Source: Alloprevotella tannerae | GTDB taxonomy: Bacteria > Bacteroidota > Bacteroidia > Bacteroidales > Bacteroidaceae | Assembly: GCA_015259125.1 (NCBI GenBank) | Contig: JABZGR010000003.1 | Location: forward strand, 62,001 to 126,000 | DNA: 64,000 nt | Direction of reading: 5' to 3' | Part shown: in pieces, positions 9,771 to 19,038 of the stretch | How positions within the stretch are numbered: position 1 is the stretch's first letter | Layout: every line of letters begins with the position of its first letter | The notes under the pieces: model-generated | What the model was told of the DNA's origin: nothing | What the model saw: the letters and a program-made list of their open reading frames with translations, nothing else | The model's database searches: none | Made by a program: the position numbers and the translations under genes

Positions 9771-9848
9771 TTTGCCGGCAGCAAACTATCGTTTGCCCCC
9801 ACCATACCATCGTTTGCTCCCACCAAACGGTGGTTTGCCGGCAGCAAA
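9771..9848. repeat. Family-1 intergenic array B: four modules, 21-bp period
   Basis: Modules start at 9771, 9792, 9813 and 9834. Cores are TTTGCCGGCAGCAAA (first and last), a variant ending CATA, and TTTGCTCCCACCAAA; linkers are CTATCG, CCATCG and CGGTGG. This copy mixes both core orientations. It lies in the 375-bp gap between the sus amylase and the alpha-2-macroglobulin gene, about 210 bp upstream of the latter's start. Confidence 0.88.
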
Positions 9849-9883
9849 CGAAAGACGTATGAGACCATGAGAAGCTGCGAAAC

Positions 9884-9918
9884 GAAAAAGCGGGCGGAAA
9901 CTTCACATTTCCACCCGC
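9884..9918 (-). terminator. Intrinsic terminator ending the sus operon
   Basis: GCGGG-GGAAA (9890-9900) and TTTCC-CCCGC (9908-9918) form an 11-bp stem with a 7-nt loop; the odd pair is U-G only in minus-strand RNA, which then runs into CTTTTTC. It lies about 20 nt after the amylase stop codon and closes the sus operon. Confidence 0.85.
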
Positions 9919-9937
9919 TCAAAAAAGATGTGCTGAT

Positions 9938-11428
9938 TCAAAGACAGACTTTCCGCACCGTATCACCCGCTTGGATGACGTATGTGCCACTGGGAAGCGT
10001 CGTTGAATAAGCGTTAGTCGTTGTGCTTACAAACTTTTGGCCCGAAAGGTGCGAAATGCTCACCGCTACGGGGCTTGCTGCTGCAATAGAAACCGAACGG
10101 CCGCTAACCTTAATCAGCGGTGCGCCGGAAATGGCAGGAACGGAGGCTACATTATCACTGAGATAATAAGCCCACCCCTTGCCGGAAGCAGCCAATTGAT
10201 AGCCCTCGGGGACGGTCGTCGGGGCTTGCTCGCCGATGCGGCAGATGAGCGTACCCTTATCGCCTTGCGCGTGAGCCTCATAGTAACGATCGTGAACCGT
10301 CACTTCGACATCGCTCTCATTCGTCAAGCCGGCCGCACGGCGGGCTGCAATTTGGGAGCGAATAGCCTTACCATACTGCGTCCAATGCTTCCAGAAGACG
10401 CACGGAATGCCGGGCGAGGAAAAGAGAAATGCGTAGGCCTGCGCCGGATTTCCCATAAAGCGGTTGTCATCGCGATCCGTATCATGATTATCTACGAACG
10501 TAACCGCGTAAGCGCGGGTAGAATTGTGATGAATCAAGCCGGCGGGGCGCCAGGTTTTTCCGTCCTCCTGCCAAGCCATCTTGCTGAAATCGGCTTTTGC
10601 GAGTCCGTTGTTAAGGGCCGCGTACTTCATAGGGAAATCAAAGGCCGTCGAGTTGTAACCCGTAGCTTCGATCCAGGCTTTACAATTGTCGTAACCGCCA
10701 TCCCAATATTCGCCTACGGAGAGATAGGGCTGCGAAGCCGCATTATAACTGCCGACATAGCGACCGGCGAAGCCCTTAACGAAGTCGTAGCGCCACGAAT
10801 CGTAGCCAAAGTCGGCCTTGAGCCATTTGAGGTAAGCCTCTACGTCTTGCCGGACATAGGGGTTCGTGTGGTCGAGATCGCGTGCGCCGCCCCAGTTTTC
10901 GCCCGTATCAGCTGCACCCGTAGCCTTGCCGCGCCAATCGCCCGCATTGGGGTCGGTGTTCATCTCGTCCGTATTGCAGATATGCTCAGCCGTGAGTTGG
11001 AAGCGGCCGAAAGCGCCAAAGTTGTCCTCGGAAAAATCGCCCCACCCCGTGAAACCGGCTCGATGATTGATAACGATGTCTGCGATAACGTGGACGCCGG
11101 CTTGACGGAAAGCCGCCGTCAGCCGTTTCAGATCGGCCGGACTTCCCCAGCAAGATTGCTGATTGCTCCACTGCTGCGGATGGTAACCGACATTGAGGCC
11201 GCCGGTCTTGTTGTCGCCTTCGCCGGTAGCAGAGGGCGGCAACCAAATCATTGTGAAACTTTTGCTAATATCGCTCACCTCGGGCAGCAATTGCGTCCAG
11301 CCCGTGAGACTTTGCGAGTTCCAATAAAAGCCCTGCAACATTATGTCCTGCGAATGGCGAGGCACTTGGGCATATAAGGCGCCTGCGCCCAAGAAAAGGG
11401 CAAGAGCGGAAGAAAAAATGCGTTTCAT
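9938..11428 (-). CDS. Alpha-amylase, GH13, secreted (SusG position)
   Basis: 496 residues with a cleavable signal peptide (MKRIFSSALALFLGAGALYAQ) and no lipobox. The four GH13 signatures are in order: DIVINHR (~118), DSWRYDFVKGF with the nucleophile Asp (~213), VGEYWDGG with the acid/base Glu (~238) and FVDNHDTD (~311). It hydrolyses internal alpha-1,4 bonds of starch. The end, SGTYVIQAGDTVRKV, resembles a type IX secretion (T9SS) type A sorting tail. The classical SusG of Bacteroides is an outer-membrane lipoprotein, so this enzyme holds the susG position but is built for a different route. It is the last gene of the operon. Confidence 0.93.
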   Translation of the reverse strand: MKRIFSSALALFLGAGALYAQVPRHSQDIMLQGFYWNSQSLTGWTQLLPEVSDISKSFTMIWLPPSATGEGDNKTGGLNVGYHPQQWSNQQSCWGSPADLKRLTAAFRQAGVHVIADIVINHRAGFTGWGDFSEDNFGAFGRFQLTAEHICNTDEMNTDPNAGDWRGKATGAADTGENWGGARDLDHTNPYVRQDVEAYLKWLKADFGYDSWRYDFVKGFAGRYVGSYNAASQPYLSVGEYWDGGYDNCKAWIEATGYNSTAFDFPMKYAALNNGLAKADFSKMAWQEDGKTWRPAGLIHHNSTRAYAVTFVDNHDTDRDDNRFMGNPAQAYAFLFSSPGIPCVFWKHWTQYGKAIRSQIAARRAAGLTNESDVEVTVHDRYYEAHAQGDKGTLICRIGEQAPTTVPEGYQLAASGKGWAYYLSDNVASVPAISGAPLIKVSGRSVSIAAASPVAVSISHLSGQKFVSTTTNAYSTTLPSGTYVIQAGDTVRKVCL

Positions 11429-11447
11429 ATCAATACAAAATAAACAA

Positions 11448-11510
11448 TCACGAATGCGCAGTCGGCCCTAAAGGGCTTCCGATAAGACGGAACGACTGCC
11501 ACATTCGTGA
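11448..11510 (-). promoter_or_regulatory. Three-way-junction RNA element between susF and the amylase gene
   Basis: Outer stem: TCACGAATG (11448-11456) with CATTCGTGA (11502-11510), continued by GCAGTCG (11458-11464) with CGACTGC (11493-11499). Inside, two hairpins fill the space: GCCC-TAAA-GGGC (11465-11476) and TTCCG-ATAAGA-CGGAA (11477-11492). No junction base is left unpaired. It begins 18 nt after the susF stop and ends 19 nt before the amylase ATG. No T-run follows, so it is not an intrinsic terminator; a role in mRNA stability or translation is inference. Confidence 0.75.
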
Positions 11511-11528
11511 TGCCTGCGTAAAATTGGA

Positions 11529-12926
11529 TTATTGTATGCGACCTGTATTGTCAGAGAAATTCAGATATACACGCTCGCCGGCATTTGCAGAAACTCGCGT
11601 TTGGTCGCCGCCCGTTCCGCGATATTCAATCTTACCGCCAAGGATGATGAACTCCATCTTCCACCAGTCGATCGTAGACTTAGGCTGCACGTGGATGCGC
11701 ACTTCGCCTGCGGCAGTGAGCGCGGGAGATACGAACTCACCCGTGCGGGTTGTCGGTATGGTGAAGCGGTTGGCTGCCACTGCGCCTGTCCAGCCGCCAA
11801 CCGTGTTGCCGATGAGGTAAACCTCGGGACGGAAGACTTCCACAGCCTTGGTGTCGGCATTGACGTAGAGCAAATACCAACCGGCTGCGCCAAACTTGAG
11901 GTTGCCTCCATCAACGTGAACACCGGAAGCGGCATTGTCGGCTGCTACGACGCCGGGGAAATCATTGCCCCAACCTGCTTGCGGCGCAAACTTGATCTGC
12001 TCGCCGGCATCGGCATAGATGATCTTCCAATATTCATCGCTCTGACCATTAACCGGGATGAGCTTAGACCAATCGGAAGGAGCTGCGCCCCAATTATAAT
12101 GACTGCCGGTCATATATAATTCAGAAATCAAGCCCTTGACGGTATAGCGGAAGTTGACTGCGTCGAAAGTAATCACATACTTGCCGGCCTTCTCCAAAAG
12201 CATCGTCTGCGGGTTGTTCCATACGACAAAGTCTTCTGTAGCCGTGCTACCATTGGTCGCACATCCAAGCGACTGATCGATATCTTGATCATCGACAGCT
12301 TTCTGCCCGAAGATGCGCCAGTAACAATTGTCGGCGGCAACGGTAATCGTAGCTTCGTAGATGCCATTGCCCTTGTCGTCCATTTTTACTGCTTGGTTAT
12401 ACTTCCAATTGTTGAAATCGCCAAGCAGATAATAGTTGGCCTCGCGCGCCGGTGTGGCTGCCGGCGTATAATTGACTTGGATGTCGTTGGTTTGTACGAC
12501 AAGCGCCTGCCCCACTTTATCCTTAGCGGCAGCATTCATACGCATCGTAAGCGTGCGCTGAACGGAAGCCTTGCTATTAAAGGCTACCTGAGCAACAGAG
12601 TCGAGGGCGGCCTTGGTCACGTAGATGTTCTTTTCCTTGGAGAAGAAGGGAACTTCGTAAGTGCCGTTGACGATGAGCTTCTCAAAGACTACGTCGGTCA
12701 AAGTTTGATCGCTGGCGCCGAGATATACCGCTACGTTGAGCGTATCGCCGGCTTGGTCCTTGACGATATCCTTATCTGTGCCGTTGCCCAATTGAGCTGT
12801 GACGGCGGCAATAGCACCTTGCTGCGCGTTGGATTGCGGTTGTGCCCAATCTTTAAAGTCTTCATTGCAAGCAGAGAAGATTCCGGCCGACAAGAACAAA
12901 CCTACCATTAAAAATATATGCTTCAT
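11529..12926 (-). CDS. susF: SusF-like starch-binding outer-membrane lipoprotein
   Basis: 465 residues with a lipoprotein signal peptide; the lipobox Cys is residue 20 (FSAC-NED). The central and C-terminal parts hold repeated beta-sandwich modules of the SusE/SusF kind (YYLLGDFNNWKYNQ, LYMTGSHYNWGAAPSDW, EVYLIGNTVGGWTG). The tail GEVRIHVQPKSTIDWWKMEF matches the tail of the preceding SusE gene, so the two are paralogues over their last ~110 residues. These proteins hold starch on the cell surface beside the SusC/SusD porin. Calling it SusF rather than another SusE homologue rests on gene order and length. Confidence 0.85.
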   Translation of the reverse strand: MKHIFLMVGLFLSAGIFSACNEDFKDWAQPQSNAQQGAIAAVTAQLGNGTDKDIVKDQAGDTLNVAVYLGASDQTLTDVVFEKLIVNGTYEVPFFSKEKNIYVTKAALDSVAQVAFNSKASVQRTLTMRMNAAAKDKVGQALVVQTNDIQVNYTPAATPAREANYYLLGDFNNWKYNQAVKMDDKGNGIYEATITVAADNCYWRIFGQKAVDDQDIDQSLGCATNGSTATEDFVVWNNPQTMLLEKAGKYVITFDAVNFRYTVKGLISELYMTGSHYNWGAAPSDWSKLIPVNGQSDEYWKIIYADAGEQIKFAPQAGWGNDFPGVVAADNAASGVHVDGGNLKFGAAGWYLLYVNADTKAVEVFRPEVYLIGNTVGGWTGAVAANRFTIPTTRTGEFVSPALTAAGEVRIHVQPKSTIDWWKMEFIILGGKIEYRGTGGDQTRVSANAGERVYLNFSDNTGRIQ

Positions 12927-12949
12927 CTTGTGTTGTTTTATTGTGAGCG

Positions 12950-12993
12950 GCGAAGGCGGAAGCGCTCAAAAGGTTGGCAACCGCCGCCTTCGC
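12950..12993 (-). promoter_or_regulatory. Folded RNA element between susE and susF
   Basis: GCGAAGGCGG (12950-12959) pairs with CCGCCTTCGC (12984-12993). Inside, GGTT/AACC (12972-12982) can form a small hairpin, and the AGCGCT palindrome (12961-12966) offers an alternative. It ends 24 nt before the susF ATG, the same placement as the junction element before the amylase gene. No T-run is present. Confidence 0.6.
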
Positions 12994-13004
12994 GACTGAA
13001 TTTG

Positions 13005-14159
13005 TTAATTGGCCACGCTGCCTTCGCCCGTGGTGAAGTTGAGATGAATCTGCTGGCCTACCTTACCTTGAATTGAGTAAGCGGCTCCCTTATCTTTACT
13101 CCAGCCATCGGGGAGATCGACGTCGCGATAGAAGATCGTCTTGCCATCGAGCAAGGTAAGCTCGGTGCGCCACCAATCGATCGTCGTCTTGATCGCGATG
13201 CGGACTTCGCCCGCTGCGCTGAGGGCCGGCGAAACGAAGTCGCCATTTTCCGTAGCCGGAACAGTGAAGCGGAAGTTGTTGTTCCACTCCCACGTACCTC
13301 CGTTGGTAGCTCCGAAGAGGTAAACTTCGGCGGGGAGGAAATGGAGCATGTAGTCTACTTTATTGCCATTGACAGCGGTTTCTACGACAACCGTGTACCA
13401 ACCTGCGTTGGAGACCTTGATATTGGCACCTTCGTTAGCAGCATCAGCGGATACGAGGTTTGAACCCGTTTGATCGTCGATCGTCAATTGGCCAAAACCT
13501 TTATCTCTACCGGCCCAAGCGTTGTCGGGGTTAACCTTAAACTCTGCATTGGCAGAGAAATAAACCACGCCGTAGAAGTAGCCGGCCTTACCGTAAGCCG
13601 GGTTGAGCATAACCCACTTGCTCCAATTGTCGGCAGCAGGGAAACTTCCGGTGATGTACATCTTTTCGGGCAAAGTAGCCGTCACTTGCGGTGCGTAAGG
13701 CAACACTTGCGGAAGGCGAATCGTATTGGAGAGAGATTTACCTAAGTTTTCGTTGCCACAGATATTGGCGCGCAAACGTATGAAGACGGGCAAAGCTGTC
13801 GTTGGCGTGACACTGCCGGCCAACTTCAGGATGGCATCATTCAATTCGGAAGCCGGCACGTGCAAACGAGCCGTAGTATGCGTCGTAGGCAAGGCTATAA
13901 AGCTGGCAGAATCGCCTGTGAGTGATACTTCTACGGTATAAACAGTAGACGCGGGGAAACCATAAGCAGGTTGCGAGGTCGTCAGTTCGACATACTGCGC
14001 GTGCTTGAGGTCATACACGTTGTTGGCTGCAAAGGCCGGCTCATTGAGCACGAAAGATGCAGCATCTTGTAAATGCGGATTGCTGCCCGTATCTTCGCTG
14101 CAAGCAGCAAAGAAGGGTAAAGTCAAAGAGACGAGCAGCAGGGAAAGTATATGTTTCAT
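13005..14159 (-). CDS. susE: SusE-like starch-binding outer-membrane lipoprotein
   Basis: 384 residues with lipobox Cys at residue 20 (FFAAC-SED). The N-terminal part FVLNEPAFAANNVYDL and QPAYGFPA is the pattern of the SusE N-terminal domain, followed by a periplasmic-fold linker (TVYTVEVSLTGD) and starch-binding modules (KMYITGSFPAADNWSKW, EVYLFGATNGGTWEW). It starts 33 nt after susD. It is expected on the outer face of the outer membrane with SusC, SusD and SusF. The C-terminal module is shared with the next gene. Confidence 0.88.
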   Translation of the reverse strand: MKHILSLLLVSLTLPFFAACSEDTGSNPHLQDAASFVLNEPAFAANNVYDLKHAQYVELTTSQPAYGFPASTVYTVEVSLTGDSASFIALPTTHTTARLHVPASELNDAILKLAGSVTPTTALPVFIRLRANICGNENLGKSLSNTIRLPQVLPYAPQVTATLPEKMYITGSFPAADNWSKWVMLNPAYGKAGYFYGVVYFSANAEFKVNPDNAWAGRDKGFGQLTIDDQTGSNLVSADAANEGANIKVSNAGWYTVVVETAVNGNKVDYMLHFLPAEVYLFGATNGGTWEWNNNFRFTVPATENGDFVSPALSAAGEVRIAIKTTIDWWRTELTLLDGKTIFYRDVDLPDGWSKDKGAAYSIQGKVGQQIHLNFTTGEGSVAN

Positions 14160-14192
14160 TGTTGTTGCTATTTATATATTGTCTGCCGCGGT

Positions 14193-15863
14193 TTAGTAGC
14201 CGGGATTCTGACTGATGTGACCTTGCTCTTCAAACGGAATGGGGAAAAGATTATACTGTGCGTTGACAGCATTGCCTTTGTAGGTGCCGCCTTTCCAATC
14301 CCACATATATTTTCCTGAAGTAAAGAAGCCAAAACGAACGAGATCGCTGCGGCGACGGCCTTCGAAGTAGAACTCGCGCGACCATTCGTCGCAAAGAATC
14401 TTATCGTCGACTTGCGTGAGCGGCTGTGCGTTGGCACGACTGCGGATCACGTTGATGTCGTTCAAGACCAAAGCGGGCGCTACACCGAGGCGGTAGTTGG
14501 CCTCTGCACGCGTAAGGTAAGCCTCTGCGACGCGGAAGAGTGGAACGTCCGTATCGGGGAATTTTGAATCGTTGGGGCGGCCGCCTGTTGCGTAAACGTT
14601 GGACCATTTCAAGATGGAGAGACCGGCCGTAAAGGAGGTGATGGGCGAAGTCTGGGTGGTGCGGACGTCTTTCAAAACGCCGTCTTTCATTTCTCCACCT
14701 CCATAGAACATCGCACGGTCATCGCGAGCTGCTGCACGAATGGCCCGGACATTAGCTTCACCGTTGTCGCTTCCATTTGTTGCCAAAGGCACATCGGAAA
14801 GCTGCTTAAAGAACTTAAGAACCATAGCTTCGCGAGCACGGTTACACGTCCAAGCTTCGGTAGTGCCACAAGCGGGCGTACCATTGCCTCGCGTGGAAGC
14901 AATTGCGTATTCAGAGCCACTATAGCTTTGTGTCTTTTTACCGTCGCAGCGGATCGGGAAGATGATTTCCTGACGCGCCAATTGGTTTTCACCATTGTCG
15001 CCCATAAAGAGTTGCTCGTAAGCCGTATAACCATTGAGCGACTGGGTATTGAGCTTATATCCGCTCTCGTTGATCACCTTATCAGAATAGTCTTTTGCGG
15101 CTTGCCATTGGGGTGTTCCGGTATAGACGCCTGCATTCAAATAGAGGCGAGCCAACAACATCCAGGCAGCAGCTTTATCTGCACGACCGTAAGCTGCAGC
15201 ACCGGGCTCGGAGAGTTGATCCGTAGCAGAACCATCGCTTATAGCCTTTAATTCGGCCGTGATGTAATCGAAGACGTCTTTGCGGCTCTTCTCGACGGGA
15301 ATATCTGTGTTATAGTGTTCCTTAAACGGAGCCTTACCATAGAGATCAATGAAGTAATAGTAATGGAGTGCACGGAGGAAACGTACCTCTGCGCGCTGCT
15401 TCAAGGTCTCTGCGTCAGTCTTGCCCTCTGTATTGTCGAGGAAGAAGTTGCAAAGCGTGATGTTAAACTCCAAACGGTAATAAGTCAAATTATTGAGCCC
15501 GTGAGAGGAATTCCAGTTAAGATTCGTGAAGTCTGAAATACCCGGGTCGCTCTGCCACGTCCAAACCGTCTCGTCGGAAGGTAACTCGTTAGCCTCGAAT
15601 ACACGACGATAAAGCGAGGAGCTTCCTTCATCAAACTGCGCCATATCGGGTTCCCCCTTTGCAGCATCACCTGCTGGACCTTTAATACCTGTAAGTATTA
15701 AATTACCATATATCTTTGCCAACGTTCCCATTTGGTTGAACGTTGTATTGGTTTGCGGATCTTTAATCGATTGATTCAAGTCGTTGACGCAAGACGTCGT
15801 CGAAACGGAAAGCGCCAGCAGAAGAGCCGCAGAAGTTATTTTGTTTATGAATTTTAGTTTCAT
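14193..15863 (-). CDS. susD: SusD-family starch-binding outer-membrane lipoprotein
   Basis: 556 residues with lipobox Cys at residue 25 (STTSC-VND). The sequence is a full SusD/RagB protein: an alpha-helical TPR-like scaffold, the AEVRFLRALHYYYFIDLYG segment, YGRADKAAAWMLLARLYLNA, and the C-terminal EWSREFYFEGRRRSDLVRFG typical of the family. SusD is the lid over the SusC porin and binds the starch helix. The start lies 20 nt behind the susC stop, so the two are co-transcribed. Confidence 0.96.
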   Translation of the reverse strand: MKLKFINKITSAALLLALSVSTTSCVNDLNQSIKDPQTNTTFNQMGTLAKIYGNLILTGIKGPAGDAAKGEPDMAQFDEGSSSLYRRVFEANELPSDETVWTWQSDPGISDFTNLNWNSSHGLNNLTYYRLEFNITLCNFFLDNTEGKTDAETLKQRAEVRFLRALHYYYFIDLYGKAPFKEHYNTDIPVEKSRKDVFDYITAELKAISDGSATDQLSEPGAAAYGRADKAAAWMLLARLYLNAGVYTGTPQWQAAKDYSDKVINESGYKLNTQSLNGYTAYEQLFMGDNGENQLARQEIIFPIRCDGKKTQSYSGSEYAIASTRGNGTPACGTTEAWTCNRAREAMVLKFFKQLSDVPLATNGSDNGEANVRAIRAAARDDRAMFYGGGEMKDGVLKDVRTTQTSPITSFTAGLSILKWSNVYATGGRPNDSKFPDTDVPLFRVAEAYLTRAEANYRLGVAPALVLNDINVIRSRANAQPLTQVDDKILCDEWSREFYFEGRRRSDLVRFGFFTSGKYMWDWKGGTYKGNAVNAQYNLFPIPFEEQGHISQNPGY

Positions 15864-15883
15864 AATGCGTATGTTTTTGTTTG

Positions 15884-18800
15884 TTAGAACTGCAAGCTTA
15901 CGCCGAGCATATAAGTTGTAGGACGAGGATAGAAATTATTATCTACGCCGTTGCCGGAATCGATTTCCGGATCAAGTCCTTTGTACTTCGTAATCACAAA
16001 TGGATTTTGAACGGTAGCGTAAACACGGCCGCTGATGCCACCATACTTGCCGGCCTTAAAGAGATCGCGGAAGGTATAGCCAAGCGTAATGTTGTCGAAG
16101 CGCAAGAAGCTGGCGTTGCGTACGAAATAGTCACTCATATAATAATCTGTCTTGCCCGTGAAGCCAAGATCGACTGCCTCTTTCGTAACATTGGAATAGG
16201 CACCATTAGAATAGATACCGGCCCAAGTAACGTTAGCCTTATTGCTCAAGAAGTCATAGTAGAGGTAGTTATTCAAACTAGCGCGCATCGTAAAGCTGAA
16301 GTCCCAATTCTTATACAAGAACTTGTTAGTCATACCCATCGTCACGTCAGCTGTTGGCTTTTTGTAGACATACTTATCATCTTCATTGATGATGCCGTCG
16401 CCATTGCGGTCTACGAAGACACCTTCCAAGGGGCGTCCGTTCTTGTCGTACACTTGCTGATAAACGTAGAAGCTATTTGCGGGGCGGCCGACGATATTGG
16501 CTTGTACTTTATTACCCAAGCCGCGCGAGATGCTGTTGCCCGCTTTAATAATAGTATTGTCGCCCGTAAGCTTAGTAATCTTATTGCTATTCCACGTTGC
16601 GTTGTAAGTAACTTGCCACGTGAAGTCGTTGGTAACAACCGGACGCGCATCAATAGAAAATTCGAGACCCGTATTACGGAGCGAACCGATGTTCTTCGTT
16701 ACATAATTACTAAAGTTAGTACCAGCCGGCACCTGAACTGTAGAAATCAAGTCGTTCGTCTCGCGATAATAGTAATCAACAGCAGCTGAGAGACGTCCAT
16801 TGAGGAGAGAGAAGTCCACACCGGCGTTCCACGTCGTCGTACGTTCCCACTTCAAGTCAGGGTTATAAGCCTCCGGACGATAGATTGTAAAGTATTCATC
16901 TCCGAAAGGATATTGCGCATAACTGTTACCTTGCACATAGCGCGGTAAATAGTAGAAATCATAACCGATATTCTGCTGACCGGTAATACCCCAACCGAGG
17001 CGGAGCTTCAATTCATCAAGCCAGCTCACATCTTTCAAGAAGTCTTCCTGCTTAAGTTTCCAGCCCAACGCCAAAGAAGGGAACGTTCCCCAACGATGTT
17101 TTTTCGCAAAACGTGAAGAACCGTCCCAACGCATCGTGAAAGTCAAGAGGTAACGATCCAAAAGCGAATAGTTCAAGCGGCCGAAATAAGAAACGAGCGA
17201 GTTGCGATAAATGTGCATTGTCTCTTTGCGGTAAGCCGGATTATAGGGATTTGGTTTATCTAATTTCGTTCCCGTTGCATCATACCAATCAGAGCCACTA
17301 CCCTCACTGAATATACGGCGATGGAAGTGTTGTTCCTCAGCACCGGCCATCACATCGATCATATGCTGATCAAACGTATGTATATATTGCGCATAGATAT
17401 TGCCTTGTAAGTTGTATTTATAAGATTTCGCATACCCATCCCAACCATAATAGTTGTTGCTAAAAGAGTAAGGAGAGATCGTTGTGTTCTGCAAACCTTC
17501 TGAATAGTCACCACCGAGGTTGGCGTGGATGTGAATATCCGGGAAGAAGTGAAGCTTATAGTCTGCCTCTACGTTACCAATAAACGTATTAGCATTTGAG
17601 CGGTCGTTCTTTAAGTTGAGCAGCGCCACGGGGTTCTGCGGCGTATTCATATTTGTCGTTGCCGTCCAACCGGGATTGTTGTAGGCAGATGTAGGATCCA
17701 TCTTTTGGTAATAACCTCCCGTGAAGTTAACGTTATCGGGATTCGACGAGTACACAGGGCGCGTCGGGTCGATGCCGGTTGCTGCGCCAAACACGCCACC
17801 CTCAGCATAGCGATTCTTAGCGTTCATATACTTAGCCGTCAAATTGATTTGCAGGTGATCCTCAAAGAAACTCGGCGACAAGTTTAAGGCTGCCGTGAAG
17901 CGCTCGAAGCTTGATGTCTTTACGATACCATTATCATTCGTATAGCCCAAGCTGACACGATAAGGGAAGTTTCCGAAACCGCCACTGATACTCAAGTTAT
18001 GATCTGTACCCAAAGCCGTGCGATAGATTTGTTTTTGCCAATCTGTGTTGTCTGTACCGAGTGTAGGCATCAAAGCTGCCGTAGGGTCAGCAGGGTTTGC
18101 GGCAAGATAAGCTTTGCGGGCAAAAGCGCGATACTCATCACCATTAAGCAAGTCGTAGGTCTTACGCGTCGTACCAAAGGATACGTGTCCATTATACGTA
18201 ACGCGCGGCGCCGATTGCTTGCTACCTTTTTTCGTTGTAATGATAATGACGCCGTTACTTGCGCGGCTACCGTAGATAGCAGTTGCACTGGCATCTTTCA
18301 GCACCGTATAGCTGGCGATATCTTCCGGGTTAACCATCGCAAGAGCATTGGAGAGGCCCTGTACGCCTTCATTGTCCATTGCCAAACCGTCGATAACGAT
18401 CAGCGGGTCGTTAGAAGCGTTGAGCGAAGAGCCACCACGGATGCGGATCTTTGCACCTGCACCCGGTTGGCCGCCTTCTGACGCCACATTAACGCCGGCT
18501 ACTTTACCGACCAACATATCCTGTGCGCTCGTTGTCAAACCTTTGGTGAGTGCGTCGGGTTTCAGAGCGGTCACGGAGCCGGTTGCGTCCGACTTCTTCA
18601 CCTTTGCGTAGCCGACTACCAGAGCTTCGGTCAAGTCGTTGTTTTCTTCCAAGACGATTTTCAGGTTTTCCTCCGCCTTAACCGTCACGGTTTTATAACC
18701 GATATAGGAAACGCGAAGCGTAGCACCCTTTTGCGTCTGCAAAGTAAAGTTACCGTTGTCATCTGTATTGGTTGACGCCTTCGTTGTCGTCGACGCCACC

Positions 18801-18934
18801 GTAGCAAAGACCACCGGCACGCCCTGAGTGTCTTGAACGTGTCCCTTCACCGTTATGGTCTGTGCCAAGGCGGAAAAGGAAACTAAGATTCCTGCCAGCA
18901 AGAGCAAGAATCTTTGGCTTAATTGCTTTCTCAT
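15884..18934 (-). CDS. susC: SusC-family TonB-dependent starch oligosaccharide transporter
   Basis: 1016 residues. A signal peptide (ending SFSALAQ) is followed by a carboxypeptidase-regulatory-like beta domain (~26-110, VKGHVQDTQGVPVVFATV), the plug domain (LTEALVVGYAKVKKSD; KIRIRGGSSLNASNDPLIVI; DASATAIYGSRASNGVI) and a long beta-barrel ending in YMLGVSLQF with a terminal Phe. These are the defining SusC/RagA features. It imports malto-oligosaccharides across the outer membrane using TonB energy. It lies between susB and susD; the gap to susB holds a strong hairpin. Confidence 0.97.
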   Translation of the reverse strand: MRKQLSQRFLLLLAGILVSFSALAQTITVKGHVQDTQGVPVVFATVASTTTKASTNTDDNGNFTLQTQKGATLRVSYIGYKTVTVKAEENLKIVLEENNDLTEALVVGYAKVKKSDATGSVTALKPDALTKGLTTSAQDMLVGKVAGVNVASEGGQPGAGAKIRIRGGSSLNASNDPLIVIDGLAMDNEGVQGLSNALAMVNPEDIASYTVLKDASATAIYGSRASNGVIIITTKKGSKQSAPRVTYNGHVSFGTTRKTYDLLNGDEYRAFARKAYLAANPADPTAALMPTLGTDNTDWQKQIYRTALGTDHNLSISGGFGNFPYRVSLGYTNDNGIVKTSSFERFTAALNLSPSFFEDHLQINLTAKYMNAKNRYAEGGVFGAATGIDPTRPVYSSNPDNVNFTGGYYQKMDPTSAYNNPGWTATTNMNTPQNPVALLNLKNDRSNANTFIGNVEADYKLHFFPDIHIHANLGGDYSEGLQNTTISPYSFSNNYYGWDGYAKSYKYNLQGNIYAQYIHTFDQHMIDVMAGAEEQHFHRRIFSEGSGSDWYDATGTKLDKPNPYNPAYRKETMHIYRNSLVSYFGRLNYSLLDRYLLTFTMRWDGSSRFAKKHRWGTFPSLALGWKLKQEDFLKDVSWLDELKLRLGWGITGQQNIGYDFYYLPRYVQGNSYAQYPFGDEYFTIYRPEAYNPDLKWERTTTWNAGVDFSLLNGRLSAAVDYYYRETNDLISTVQVPAGTNFSNYVTKNIGSLRNTGLEFSIDARPVVTNDFTWQVTYNATWNSNKITKLTGDNTIIKAGNSISRGLGNKVQANIVGRPANSFYVYQQVYDKNGRPLEGVFVDRNGDGIINEDDKYVYKKPTADVTMGMTNKFLYKNWDFSFTMRASLNNYLYYDFLSNKANVTWAGIYSNGAYSNVTKEAVDLGFTGKTDYYMSDYFVRNASFLRFDNITLGYTFRDLFKAGKYGGISGRVYATVQNPFVITKYKGLDPEIDSGNGVDNNFYPRPTTYMLGVSLQF

Positions 18935-19038
18935 TTGTCTGTGTTTATGATTTGTTTATTTATATATGTGTGCAATAGAATGAGTTCTTGCAACGATAGA
19001 GCGCCGTTGCGGGCTGCGTCGGTGCAAGAACATACTAC

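Noticed and set aside
10037..11377. 446-residue frame antisense to the amylase
   Set aside because: It mirrors the real GH13 gene, whose catalytic motifs are complete; the antisense product has no family signature. Other long antisense frames (4712-5791, 15881-16789, 37771-38856) were rejected for the same reason.
11448..11510. The three-way junction as a degenerate tRNA
   Set aside because: There is no anticodon-type loop, T-loop sequence or 3' acceptor; arm sizes do not fit.
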